DNA of 64,000 bases, taken from Erythrobacter sp. NAP1. GTDB lineage: Bacteria > Pseudomonadota > Alphaproteobacteria > Sphingomonadales > Sphingomonadaceae. The stretch covers positions 1,426,001 to 1,490,000 of the forward strand of contig NZ_CH672390.1 of the NCBI RefSeq assembly GCF_000152865.1, given 5' to 3'. The notes under the pieces are model-generated. The model saw only the letters and a list, made by a program, of their open reading frames with translations. It had not been told where the DNA came from and searched no databases. Positions 54,717 through 64,000 of this stretch are shown here, piece after piece; the first letter of the stretch is position 1; every line of letters starts with the position of its first letter. The position numbers and the translations under genes are program-made.

Positions 54717-55886
54717 ATGAAATCAGCTTTCCTCACGCTCTCGCCTGTCGCTCTTGCCGCGACGTTTCTCGCATCCTGCGCACCCGAAGCGGGAGGGCAG
54801 ACAACCGACGAAGCGGAGCCCGGCACGCTCATTTCGCAAAGCGCGGTGGGCGAAGGCTCGCTCATCCCCGGTGCGGCGAGCGGGGTGAATTTCACCTACG
54901 CCTCGACCAACGGCCTCGACGGGGAAAGCCCGATCACGGTCACCGGCTCGATCTACCTGCCCGAAGGCGAAGCGCCCGAAGGCGGCTGGCCGCTAATCGC
55001 GTGGTCGCATGGAACGGTGGGCGTAGCCGATGCCTGCGCTCCGTCGACCAATGGCCGGTCTCAGCGCGATCTCACCTACCTCTCCGGCTGGCTTGAGAAA
55101 GGCTATGCCGTGGTCGCAAGCGACTATCAGGGATTGGGGAGCGAGGGCGTCCACCCCTACATGGCCGCCGCGCCGATGGCCTACAGCAATCTCGACGCAA
55201 TCCGCGCGGTGCAGTCGGGCAATTTCGCTGTTAGCGATGCGGTGGTCGTCACCGGGCAATCACAAGGCGCAGCGGGCGCGATTGCGACCGCAGGCTTTGC
55301 CGCCCAATATGCGCCGGAGATCGACCTGCGCGCGATCTCGGCAACCGGCGTCCCGTTCTTCCCGCCTGCCATCCGCGAGATGATGCTGAGCGCGGACCCA
55401 AACACGCCGACGCCGCAGAATACCTACACGCTCTACCTGATGATCCTCGCCGAGGAGCTCGACCCGACATTCTCGCTTGAGGAATCGGTCGGCGCGGATG
55501 TGTGGCCGACGGTTGCAAAAGCCTATGACCAGTGCGTGTTCGAACTGACCGAGACGGTGATGGAGGAAGGGCTGACCCCCGCCGACATCAACACGCCCGA
55601 GGTGCTCAAGCGCCAGCCGATGGTTTTCGGGGCGCTGGAATACCCGACCCTCGCGCTCGGCGTGCCCGCCTTCGTCGGCACGGGCGAGGTCGACACCGTG
55701 ACCCCGCTCCCGATGCAGCAGGCCTTCGTCCAGGCATCGTGCGCTGCGGGCTCGACCATAGAGGCGCGCACCTATGCCGGGGCAGACCATTCGGGCGGAC
55801 TGCTGCAATCGATGGACGATGCCGCCGCCTTCGTTACCAAGGCCTTCGCCGGGGAAGAGATCGCGGGCAACTGCCCCACCGGCTAA
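54717..55886 (+). CDS. secreted lipase-like alpha/beta hydrolase (lipoprotein)
   Basis: A 389-residue hydrolase of the secretory-lipase (LIP) type. The signal ends in a lipobox (FLASC), so it is probably lipidated at residue 20. The fold shows WPLIAWSHGTVGVAD, the YAVVASDYQGLG segment, the nucleophile elbow GQSQGAAG, the acidic residue near PAFVGTGEVDTVTP and the late histidine in YAGADHSGG. Ester substrate unknown. ATG 54717 follows AAGGAAG. Monocistronic by spacing. Confidence 0.85.
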   Translation: MKSAFLTLSPVALAATFLASCAPEAGGQTTDEAEPGTLISQSAVGEGSLIPGAASGVNFTYASTNGLDGESPITVTGSIYLPEGEAPEGGWPLIAWSHGTVGVADACAPSTNGRSQRDLTYLSGWLEKGYAVVASDYQGLGSEGVHPYMAAAPMAYSNLDAIRAVQSGNFAVSDAVVVTGQSQGAAGAIATAGFAAQYAPEIDLRAISATGVPFFPPAIREMMLSADPNTPTPQNTYTLYLMILAEELDPTFSLEESVGADVWPTVAKAYDQCVFELTETVMEEGLTPADINTPEVLKRQPMVFGALEYPTLALGVPAFVGTGEVDTVTPLPMQQAFVQASCAAGSTIEARTYAGADHSGGLLQSMDDAAAFVTKAFAGEEIAGNCPTG

Positions 55887-55999
55887 GCGCCTGTCCTACG
55901 TGCCCTTGCGTGGCATGATCGCCACCATTGCTTTGAGATTGCCCGGGTAATGCGTCGTTCTCGGACGACCCACACCATGCCGATCGCAAAGCAGGCACC

Positions 56000-57133
56000 A
56001 TGAACCAGCACTTCCCGCCCCTAAGCGTCGTCCCGAGCGAGCTTGCACCCGGCGCAGGCGAGGAGGATGAGGCCTTCACCCTCATCTTCAACAACTCGCC
56101 CTACGGCAAGATCATCATCGGCGAGGACGGTATCATCTCCGCCGTCAACGACCTCGCCGTCAAGCTGTTCGGATACGAGAAAGCCGAACTCATCGGCACC
56201 AGCATCGACCAGCTCCTGCCCGAGCGGTACCGCCACGACCACGCCTCGAAGCGGGCGCAATATGGCGAGGACCGTTCAGCGCGCGTCATGGGTCAGGGCC
56301 GCGACCTCACCGGCCTGCGCAAGGACGGGGTCGAATTCCCGCTCGAGATCGGGCTCACCCCATTCACCACCAGCGAAGGCCCCATGACCTGCGCGGCCAT
56401 CGTCGACATCACCGAACGCCAGCGCACCGAGCGCCGCCTGCGCGAAGTCAACGCGCAGCTCGAAGAGTTCACCTATGTCGCCTCCCACGACCTGCGCTCT
56501 CCCATTCGCGGCATCTCCAACCTCATCGAGTTTATCCGCGAGGATTTCGAGGACGGCCAGCTCGACGGGGTCCTCAAGAACATCGACCGCATGGAAGCCC
56601 GCGTCCACTCGGTCGAGAAACTCATCGACGACCTGCTCACCTATGCCCGCGCCGGCAACCGCGCAGTCCAACTCGAACCCACCAGCCTTTCCGAGATCCT
56701 CTCCGACATCATCGCGATCGAGGACATCCCGGACGGCTTCGCGGTCAAGGTCGAGGCTTCGGACGAACCCTTCGACGCCGCGCGCACCCCGCTCACGACC
56801 GTGCTGCGCAACCTCATCTCCAACGCGATCAAGCACCATGACAGGGACGAAGGCACCGTCACCGTGACCGCGCGGTTGCAGGACAACCAGGCGCTCATCG
56901 ACATCGCCGACGACGGCCCCGGCATCCCCGAGAACGCGCGCGAGCGGGTGTTCCGCCTGTTCCAGACGCTCAAGGCATCGGAGCGCGGCTCTTCCGGCCT
57001 TGGCCTCGCCGTCGCCCAGCGGCTTGCGACCGGACATGGCGGCCAGCTCGATCTCGTCCCCTCCATCACCGAACGCGGCACCACCTTCCGCCTCACCTGG
57101 CCCCGTTTCACAAGGACCGACCTCAATGCATGA
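56000..57133 (+). CDS. PAS-domain sensor histidine kinase
   Basis: A 377-residue kinase without membrane segments, so cytoplasmic. Residues about 25-140 form a PAS domain (FNNSPYGKIIIGEDG, LFGYEKAELIG); the HisKA dimerisation region has the phospho-histidine in YVASHDLRSPIRG; the ATPase domain has the N box (RNLISNAIKHHD), G1 (IADDGPGIP) and G2 (SSGLGLAV). It overlaps the response-regulator gene by 8 bases, so the two form a two-component pair. No signal is evident; the PAS could bind a cofactor. Confidence 0.9.
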   Translation: MNQHFPPLSVVPSELAPGAGEEDEAFTLIFNNSPYGKIIIGEDGIISAVNDLAVKLFGYEKAELIGTSIDQLLPERYRHDHASKRAQYGEDRSARVMGQGRDLTGLRKDGVEFPLEIGLTPFTTSEGPMTCAAIVDITERQRTERRLREVNAQLEEFTYVASHDLRSPIRGISNLIEFIREDFEDGQLDGVLKNIDRMEARVHSVEKLIDDLLTYARAGNRAVQLEPTSLSEILSDIIAIEDIPDGFAVKVEASDEPFDAARTPLTTVLRNLISNAIKHHDRDEGTVTVTARLQDNQALIDIADDGPGIPENARERVFRLFQTLKASERGSSGLGLAVAQRLATGHGGQLDLVPSITERGTTFRLTWPRFTRTDLNA

Positions 57134-57575
57134 CACCCTGACGCAAGCGCCCCACACCCGCGAACCGCGCATCCTCATCATCGACGACGACGACATCTAC
57201 TCCGAGCTGGTCGAGCGCGCCCTGCGCAAGGCCGCCCCCGATATCAGTGTTGTCGCCGCCGAGGACGGTCAGGAGGGCATCGATGTGCTCACCGGACGCG
57301 CCGCCAATCCGTGCGAGAAGCCGCTTGTCATCCTGCTCGACATCAACATGCCGCGCATGAACGGCTTCGAGTTCCTCAAGGAGATCCGCGCGAAGCCCGA
57401 ACTGCGCAACCACGTCGTCTTCATGTTCACCACCTCCGAGGCCGAGGAGGACCGCGACCGCGCCTACGACTTCGGCGTCGCGGGCTACATCGCCAAATCG
57501 CGCGTGGGCCCGCAAATGGCGGGCATGACCGAGCTCTTGAAGTCCTACGCCTCGACCGTGATCCTGCCCGGGTAG
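57126..57575 (+). CDS. single-domain response regulator, partner of the PAS kinase
   Basis: A 149-residue receiver protein without an output domain. The acidic pocket (LIIDDDDIYSE), acceptor Asp in ILLDINMPRMNGFEFLKEI, the threonine in FMFTTSEAEED and lysine in YIAKSRVG are all present. ATG 57126 overlaps the kinase stop region. It belongs to the Rcp1-like type often paired with phytochrome or PAS kinases; it may act through protein contacts rather than DNA. Confidence 0.9.
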   Translation: MHDTLTQAPHTREPRILIIDDDDIYSELVERALRKAAPDISVVAAEDGQEGIDVLTGRAANPCEKPLVILLDINMPRMNGFEFLKEIRAKPELRNHVVFMFTTSEAEEDRDRAYDFGVAGYIAKSRVGPQMAGMTELLKSYASTVILPG

Positions 57576-57608
57576 CGAGACCTCTCGCGGCGCACGCGAT
57601 CCTTGCGC

Positions 57609-57971
57609 TCAGCCCGCCTCGATCCCGAGATCAGCGGCACAGCGCAGCAAGGCGCGTTGCGTCTCGCTGCGACCGACCGTGCCGTTGGCGATCGGCTGTT
57701 CGGTCCCTTCGGCGATGCGCTCGTTGAGGCAGGTGCACATACTCGCCGCCTGTTCGCGGGTAATCGAAGGGTTGTCCTTCTCGGTGCGCGTGACGCACTG
57801 AGCGAAGACCCGCCCCTCGGCCCCGCCCCCGTAATCGCGCGGATCGGCAAGGTCGCTGCACCCGGCGGCAAGCATCAGCACCCCCGCGCCAAGCGCCATG
57901 CAGACAGCCCGGCGAGGCGATAGAGCAAGGACGCGCGCGTCCGGGCGACAGGGGTTCGATTTGAAAGCCAT
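57609..57971 (-). CDS. small lipoprotein with a cysteine-rich C-terminal half
   Basis: A 120-residue product, assuming ATG 57971 (GGGCGGG upstream); an inner ATG at 57899 would give a shorter signal directly before ALGAGVLMLAAGC, the lipobox. The mature part has QCVTRTEKDN, then SITREQAASMCTCLNERIAEG, and a C-terminal RALLRCAADLG, so four cysteines beside the lipidated one. This Cx-n-CxC layout is seen in small sphingomonad lipoproteins with no known function. Convergent with the response regulator. Confidence 0.65.
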   Translation of the reverse strand: MAFKSNPCRPDARVLALSPRRAVCMALGAGVLMLAAGCSDLADPRDYGGGAEGRVFAQCVTRTEKDNPSITREQAASMCTCLNERIAEGTEQPIANGTVGRSETQRALLRCAADLGIEAG

Positions 57972-58087
57972 CACCCGCCCTACATCATTGCAGGGATTAT
58001 GATAGCGCCCATGGCAGCAAGAGCGCCCGCAGAGCTTCGAGCCAGCGCGGGCCCCGTGCCCCCTCAACAACCCCGCAGAAACCGGAG

Positions 58088-58112
58088 AAGTGGACCGCAT
58101 GTTACACGGTCC
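58088..58112 (+). repeat. palindromic repeat, copy C
   Basis: Same 25-base element as copies A and B, here preceded by GAG and followed by a G run (TGGGGGT). It marks the left edge of the repeat-rich region. Confidence 0.85.
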
Positions 58113-58227
58113 TGGGGGTAAAGTGGGTGGTGGTGGTTGGGCGCGTGTGGTGGTCTTGGGGCGAGGTAGCGGTGGTGGCGGTGAAAGGCGGGTGTTGGTC
58201 GATGGTGGGGGTGTGCATGGGGGAGAG
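58113..58227 (+). other. G-rich low-complexity tract
   Basis: The plus strand is almost free of C runs and has many G runs (GGGGG, GGG, GGTGGTGGTGG, GGGG, GGGGG twice), suitable for G-quadruplex formation. It is not coding as far as I can see. Confidence 0.6.
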
Positions 58228-58243
58228 AGTCCTTTCCTTGCGC

Positions 58244-58358
58244 ACGCCATCCGGCGTGCGATTTCCTCGCTCACACGTCCTAAAGGCCGGGTGGCGCACG
58301 GCGCCGTCTTCGACTCCGCTGCGGGCGCCCGGTCGGGCTTGCGGCCCTGCGGGCCGTT
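58244..58358 (+). repeat. diverged direct repeat, copy 1
   Basis: Begins ACGCCAT and shares with 58566-58655 the segments GTGCGA, TCGCTCAC, AAGG-CGG and, near its end, TGCGGGCCGTT. The alignment over the first 50 bases is about three quarters identical by eye; copy 1 has an extra 20-odd bases in the middle. Confidence 0.6.
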
Positions 58359-58419
58359 GCGAATCTTTCAGTTAGCGGGTTTGTTGGGAGTAGGAAAATG
58401 CCATTCCCGCAGCCCCAAC

Positions 58420-58505
58420 CGTCACCCCGGCCTCCGAGCCGGGCTCCAACTTACTTGCGCGTGGACAAGGCAAAAACTGGACCCCGGATAAAGTCCGAGG
58501 CGACG
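58420..58505. repeat. imperfect inverted-repeat element (REP-like)
   Basis: Ends CGTCACCCCGG and CCGAGGCGACG pair imperfectly, with an inner stem CCCGGC-CTCCGA-GCCGGG and a second half GGACCCCGGAT/AAGTCCGAGG. The form resembles a widespread alphaproteobacterial intergenic palindrome (CCCCGG...GATCAAGTCCGGGG type), here degenerate. Confidence 0.5.
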
Positions 58506-58565
58506 AATTCACAAAACGAGACGAGACACTCCCCAGAACGAGAAGCTTGTTGCGAGTGAGCCGAA

Positions 58566-58655
58566 CGCCATTCTGTGTGCGACTTCATCGCTCACGCGGC
58601 CCGAAGGTCGGATCGCTACGGACACTTGGTGGGGTTTGCAGCCATGCGGGCCGTT
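58566..58655 (+). repeat. diverged direct repeat, copy 2
   Basis: Second copy of the element at 58244-58358. It ends 164 bases before the ATPase ATG, and the last 24 bases match copy 1 at about 21 positions. Confidence 0.6.
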
Positions 58656-58819
58656 TAGACTATTTGAGGCACGCATTTCCCGGGGGGAGCACGAAATTAG
58701 ACTTGCGACGCACCAACCAGTCAATCTCGCACACAATCTTACCGCGGCAATACTCTCCGCACTTGCTGAAACCGGCCACGTCATCTTAAAGTATCTCTAT
58801 TCCGGTTCGAGGAAAGTTA

Positions 58820-60178
58820 ATGCGTCAACAAAGTGAGCGTCTAACCGCAAACCAAGTCTTCGGGGTCAAAAAAGCCTACGAGTTAATCAATTACATCGAA
58901 CGAAGGGACGTCGATGATCTCTTCATCGACTCCCTGCAGAACGGAAAACACGTGTCTCTCTACGGTGCATCAAAAACCGGCAAGAGTTCGCTGATTGAGA
59001 GACACGTTGGGCGATCTGAGCGCCTTTACATTCAGTGTCTACACGCATGGACATACGAACAATTCATCGACGCTTTACTCAATGTTGCGTATGGCCGAAC
59101 TGAACAAATCTCGGAAACAGAGGAAGAGCGCGTAAACGAAAAGAACGCGAGAGCCAATTTGGGCGCAAGCTCCGGAGACTTTAGAATTGATGTCGGAGGA
59201 TCAAACAAAAAAACGCACACACAGATAATTCGAACAATCGATTCCCGGAAGTACGACTTACTCAACCCCGGAGACATGCTTCGTTTCTTCGAAGAACTTG
59301 GTTACGGTCGTGACCGGGGGTATGATGAAAACCTCTATATTGTTGTCGATGATTTTCATCAATTGTCAGAGCATGCACAGACAAAAATCGCCAACACCGC
59401 AAAGATGCTATTCGATAATGCGAATGTTGTATTCATCTGTGTAGGTATCTGGGCGGAAGAACAAAAGCTCGCCTCGCTTTGCACCGAATTGCTTGGAAGA
59501 TGCGTTGAAATCAATTGCAATGTTTGGACAAAAACCGATCTCGTTGAGGTCGTCGAAAACGGAGCAGCAATGCTCAACTTGACTTTCCCTGACGGCTTCG
59601 CGGAATCTGTAGCCAAGGAATCATGCGGGAGCGTTTTTATCGTTCAAGAAGCTTGCTCCGAAGCATGCCGTCAAGTCGGAGTTTCGGACGCCCCTGCTGA
59701 ACTTCTGAAGGTCACTCAAACCCTTAATGCCAGCACCATCGTTAGGCGAGTTGCTGACAGGCATTGCAACTTTACCGATTTCCACAACAAGTTGATGGGT
59801 TTCTGCAGAAAGGAACGGCAGATGCCCGCACTTTACATATATCGGCTCGTGCTCAAACTTTACGCAAGCAGCCGTGGCCTTTTTACCTCTAGGCAAATTC
59901 AATCCAAAATTGAATCCGACTTTCAAGATTATCGTTTCAATGATCTATTTGCGCGGGAAGCAATGCATACGTTGCGGGAGTTTCTATATTCACAGAATTT
60001 CACCTCTATAATCGATATTTACTCCGATAATCGCAATAAGTTCAAACTGTCTCTAGTCGACAAAACGTTCACGCTTTGGTTGAGAGGCAGAAAAAACGAA
60101 CTTTTAGCTGATGTAGACGAGCGAATACACATTCATCAGCGGCTTTCACGGAGCGAGCGCGGGGTAAAGCTAGGTTAG
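58820..60178 (+). CDS. AT-rich P-loop ATPase (AAA/STAND-like), function unknown
   Basis: A 452-residue P-loop ATPase. Walker A is GASKTGKS at residues 49-56 and Walker B is LYIVVDDFH at about 172-180; FICVGIW near 205-211 suits sensor 1. The C-terminal 120 residues (YIYRLVLKLYASSRGLFTSRQIQSKI) look like a winged-helix-type region. No membrane segment, no nuclease motif. Base and codon use differ from neighbours: 25 of 60 bases at 59941-60000 are G/C, against 36 of 60 at 62581-62640 in uvrA. GAGGAAAG precedes the ATG. It is a lone gene flanked by repeats, which suggests transfer; a defence or regulatory role is speculation. Confidence 0.8.
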   Translation: MRQQSERLTANQVFGVKKAYELINYIERRDVDDLFIDSLQNGKHVSLYGASKTGKSSLIERHVGRSERLYIQCLHAWTYEQFIDALLNVAYGRTEQISETEEERVNEKNARANLGASSGDFRIDVGGSNKKTHTQIIRTIDSRKYDLLNPGDMLRFFEELGYGRDRGYDENLYIVVDDFHQLSEHAQTKIANTAKMLFDNANVVFICVGIWAEEQKLASLCTELLGRCVEINCNVWTKTDLVEVVENGAAMLNLTFPDGFAESVAKESCGSVFIVQEACSEACRQVGVSDAPAELLKVTQTLNASTIVRRVADRHCNFTDFHNKLMGFCRKERQMPALYIYRLVLKLYASSRGLFTSRQIQSKIESDFQDYRFNDLFAREAMHTLREFLYSQNFTSIIDIYSDNRNKFKLSLVDKTFTLWLRGRKNELLADVDERIHIHQRLSRSERGVKLG

Positions 60179-60509
60179 AAAAAAATTCTGTCGAATTGCA
60201 CACGAGCAAATTGATAAGATGAGTTTAGCCTGATTTTTGGCGACGTGCGGACAACCAACGCCGTGCGAATGGGAATCCTGCCGAAGAAATGAATCGATAC
60301 ATTACATAGAATAGCACTACACGGAGACGCCGAAGATGAGAACTTCCCACTGCCCTTCTTCTAAGCGTCCTTTTTCGGTCGAATACCTCTTTCGGATGAG
60401 ATCCAGTTGACGACCGCGCGCCCTGTTTTCTGCAGCACATCCGCTCCGCGTAGTCTTTGGGGGCGCTTCGGGCGGGTTCGTCACCATCCCGGCGCTTACC
60501 TGCGCTTCC
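60179..60509. other. gene-free, AT-richer region between the ATPase gene and uvrA
   Basis: About 330 bases. A weak AATTC-TGTC-GAATT stem next to an A run (60181-60199) lies right after the ATPase stop and would act as a terminator only on the minus strand. A 71-codon minus-strand frame (60225-60440) is basic and low-complexity and is not convincing. Composition shifts back to the GC-rich norm to the right. Confidence 0.5.
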
Positions 60510-63434
<2,925 letters not shown>

Positions 63435-63747
63435 GTGGCAGGCCAATGCTTTTGAATTTTCGTAAGGCTCATAAGGGGCGTTTGTTCCGCAAATGTTCGC
63501 TGATGTAAAGGGGGAGCGCAGAGCGCTGTGCCCGCTTGGGTGTGAGGTGGCGACGAGGCTTACCGATTACAACGCCCGAGGCGCGACTTGGTGCCGCCTT
63601 GCCACAATCGAATGCCGCATCGACGGGCCGACGCTGAGCGGCGGCGATCCGAGCGGCTCGGGTAAGGCTTTCTTCGGCTTTCGCGGTATGATCGTGGCTG
63701 GTGGAAAAACAACAACTTGATCGCTTCACATCGCGAAGGAACCCACC
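63435..63747. other. intergenic region between uvrA and the divergent exported-protein gene
   Basis: About 310 bases. It contains the uvrA promoter region with the LexA box; the rest shows no structure I can support. Small frames on both strands (63469-63729 minus, 63493-63720 plus) have poor ribosome sites and composition unlike proteins. Confidence 0.5.
63484..63498 (-). promoter_or_regulatory. LexA (SOS) operator upstream of uvrA
   Basis: On the plus strand GTTC-CGCAAAT-GTTC matches GTTC-N7-GTTC exactly; its near edge is 49 bases upstream of the uvrA ATG. uvrA is SOS-controlled through this motif in other alphaproteobacteria. Confidence 0.82.
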
Positions 63748-64000
63748 ATGCGTATCGCCACCGCCTTCCCCGCCCCTCTGGCCGCAACCGCCGCTCTTGT
63801 GATCACCGCGCTAGCCGCAAGCGCACCCGCACCTGCATACGCCTGCTCCGATCCCGACGATTGCAAAGGCCTCTCACGCGAAGAACTCGCCCGCGACCGC
63901 GCCGAAATCCGCCGCCTCAACCGCGAGCAGCTGCGCTACGTCGAGCGCCGCGACGCCGAATATGCGCGCGGCTGGGAAGCCTACGACCGCCACGCGCAGG
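63748..64000 (+). CDS. exported protein, N-terminal part (3' end outside window)
   Basis: The frame opens with ATG 63748 after GAAGGA and is still open at the window end, giving 84 codons. A signal peptide is clear (MRIATAFPAPLAATAALVIT, then ASAPAPAYA). The mature part starts CSDPDDCKGLSREELARDRAEIRRLNREQ, a charged, probably helical or coiled-coil segment. Family cannot be decided from this fragment; the two early cysteines may form a disulfide. Confidence 0.75.
   Translation, partial: MRIATAFPAPLAATAALVITALAASAPAPAYACSDPDDCKGLSREELARDRAEIRRLNREQLRYVERRDAEYARGWEAYDRHAQ

Larger units (their letters stand above)
57972..58819. other. repeat-rich, gene-free region before the ATPase gene
   Basis: About 850 bases with no credible gene. 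It contains palindromic repeat copy C, a G-rich tract, two diverged copies of a roughly 90-115 base sequence, and an imperfect inverted-repeat element. Frames open here start inside repeats or low-complexity sequence and look like no known protein. Confidence 0.65.

Noticed and set aside
58090-58491. 133-residue plus-strand frame starting in repeat copy C
   Set aside because: Its start lies inside the palindromic repeat and it runs through the G-rich tract and diverged repeats; no sign of protein selection.
58805-58819. Possible LexA box (GTTC-GAGGAAA-GTTA) before the ATPase gene
   Set aside because: The second half-site has a mismatch in a position that is invariant in the consensus, and it coincides with the ribosome site, which explains the purines.
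60225-60440. 71-residue minus-strand frame after the ATPase gene
   Set aside because: Very basic, low complexity, no ribosome site; nothing supports translation.

Overview
The window is one contiguous stretch of a GC-rich alphaproteobacterial chromosome, most likely Sphingomonadales and within it the Erythrobacteraceae (Erythrobacter/Qipengyuania-like). This rests on recognised gene types and arrangement, not on a database search: the CckA kinase and CpdR receiver of the alphaproteobacterial cell-cycle phosphorelay, alphaproteobacterial SOS boxes (GTTC-N7-GTTC), a SapC-family protein, the slt/dapA/smpB neighbourhood, and many small exported proteins typical of the group. Genes are tightly packed, with many 1-16 base overlaps and several convergent pairs that share stop-codon bases.

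Layout. 0-4 kb: end of a trp operon (trpB, a small membrane ORF, trpA), then accD and folC. 4-9.5 kb: AmpG-like MFS permease, Rieske oxygenase, pseudouridine synthase with rsmD, and small exported proteins. 9.6-19.8 kb: uvrD helicase, HlyIII, an Asp/Asn hydroxylase-like enzyme, a lipoprotein, a DEAD-box helicase, a FAD-linked dehydrogenase and SapC. 19.8-31.9 kb: a putative structured small RNA, N-formylglutamate amidohydrolase, cpdR, tRNA-Val, icd, a GNAT-nitrilase fusion, a CPA2 antiporter, alaS and recA. 31.9-45 kb: cckA, DUF2062, smpB, a zinc deacylase, dapA, lytic transglycosylase, greB, rlmN and assorted enzymes. 45-53 kb: glycine-zipper protein, an SDR-cytochrome b-molybdoenzyme operon, cyclopropane synthase, a His-rich peptide, argG, a 1-kb gene-free region that looks like a structured RNA, and rlpA. 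53-64 kb: CHRD protein, an HTH protein, a lipase, a kinase/response-regulator pair, a repeat-rich stretch, an AT-rich P-loop ATPase, uvrA and a truncated exported protein.

How genes work together. uvrD, recA and uvrA each carry an exact GTTC-N7-GTTC LexA-type operator, so the window holds three separate SOS units. CckA and CpdR belong to one phosphorelay. The SDR, cytochrome b and molybdoenzyme genes overlap one another and probably form a periplasmic oxidoreductase module. The lytic transglycosylase, RlpA and the AmpG-like permease all concern peptidoglycan turnover.

The most interesting unexplained items are: (1) the 58.1-60.2 kb segment, where a G-rich tract, diverged repeats and a palindromic element precede an AT-rich P-loop ATPase that looks horizontally acquired; (2) a three-copy palindromic repeat, one copy of which is translated in frame inside an HTH protein; (3) the structured non-coding region after argG; (4) a string of hairpins with C-rich unpaired segments after the SapC gene; (5) a Shine-Dalgarno-sequestering hairpin that overlaps the upstream stop codon before the CHRD gene.
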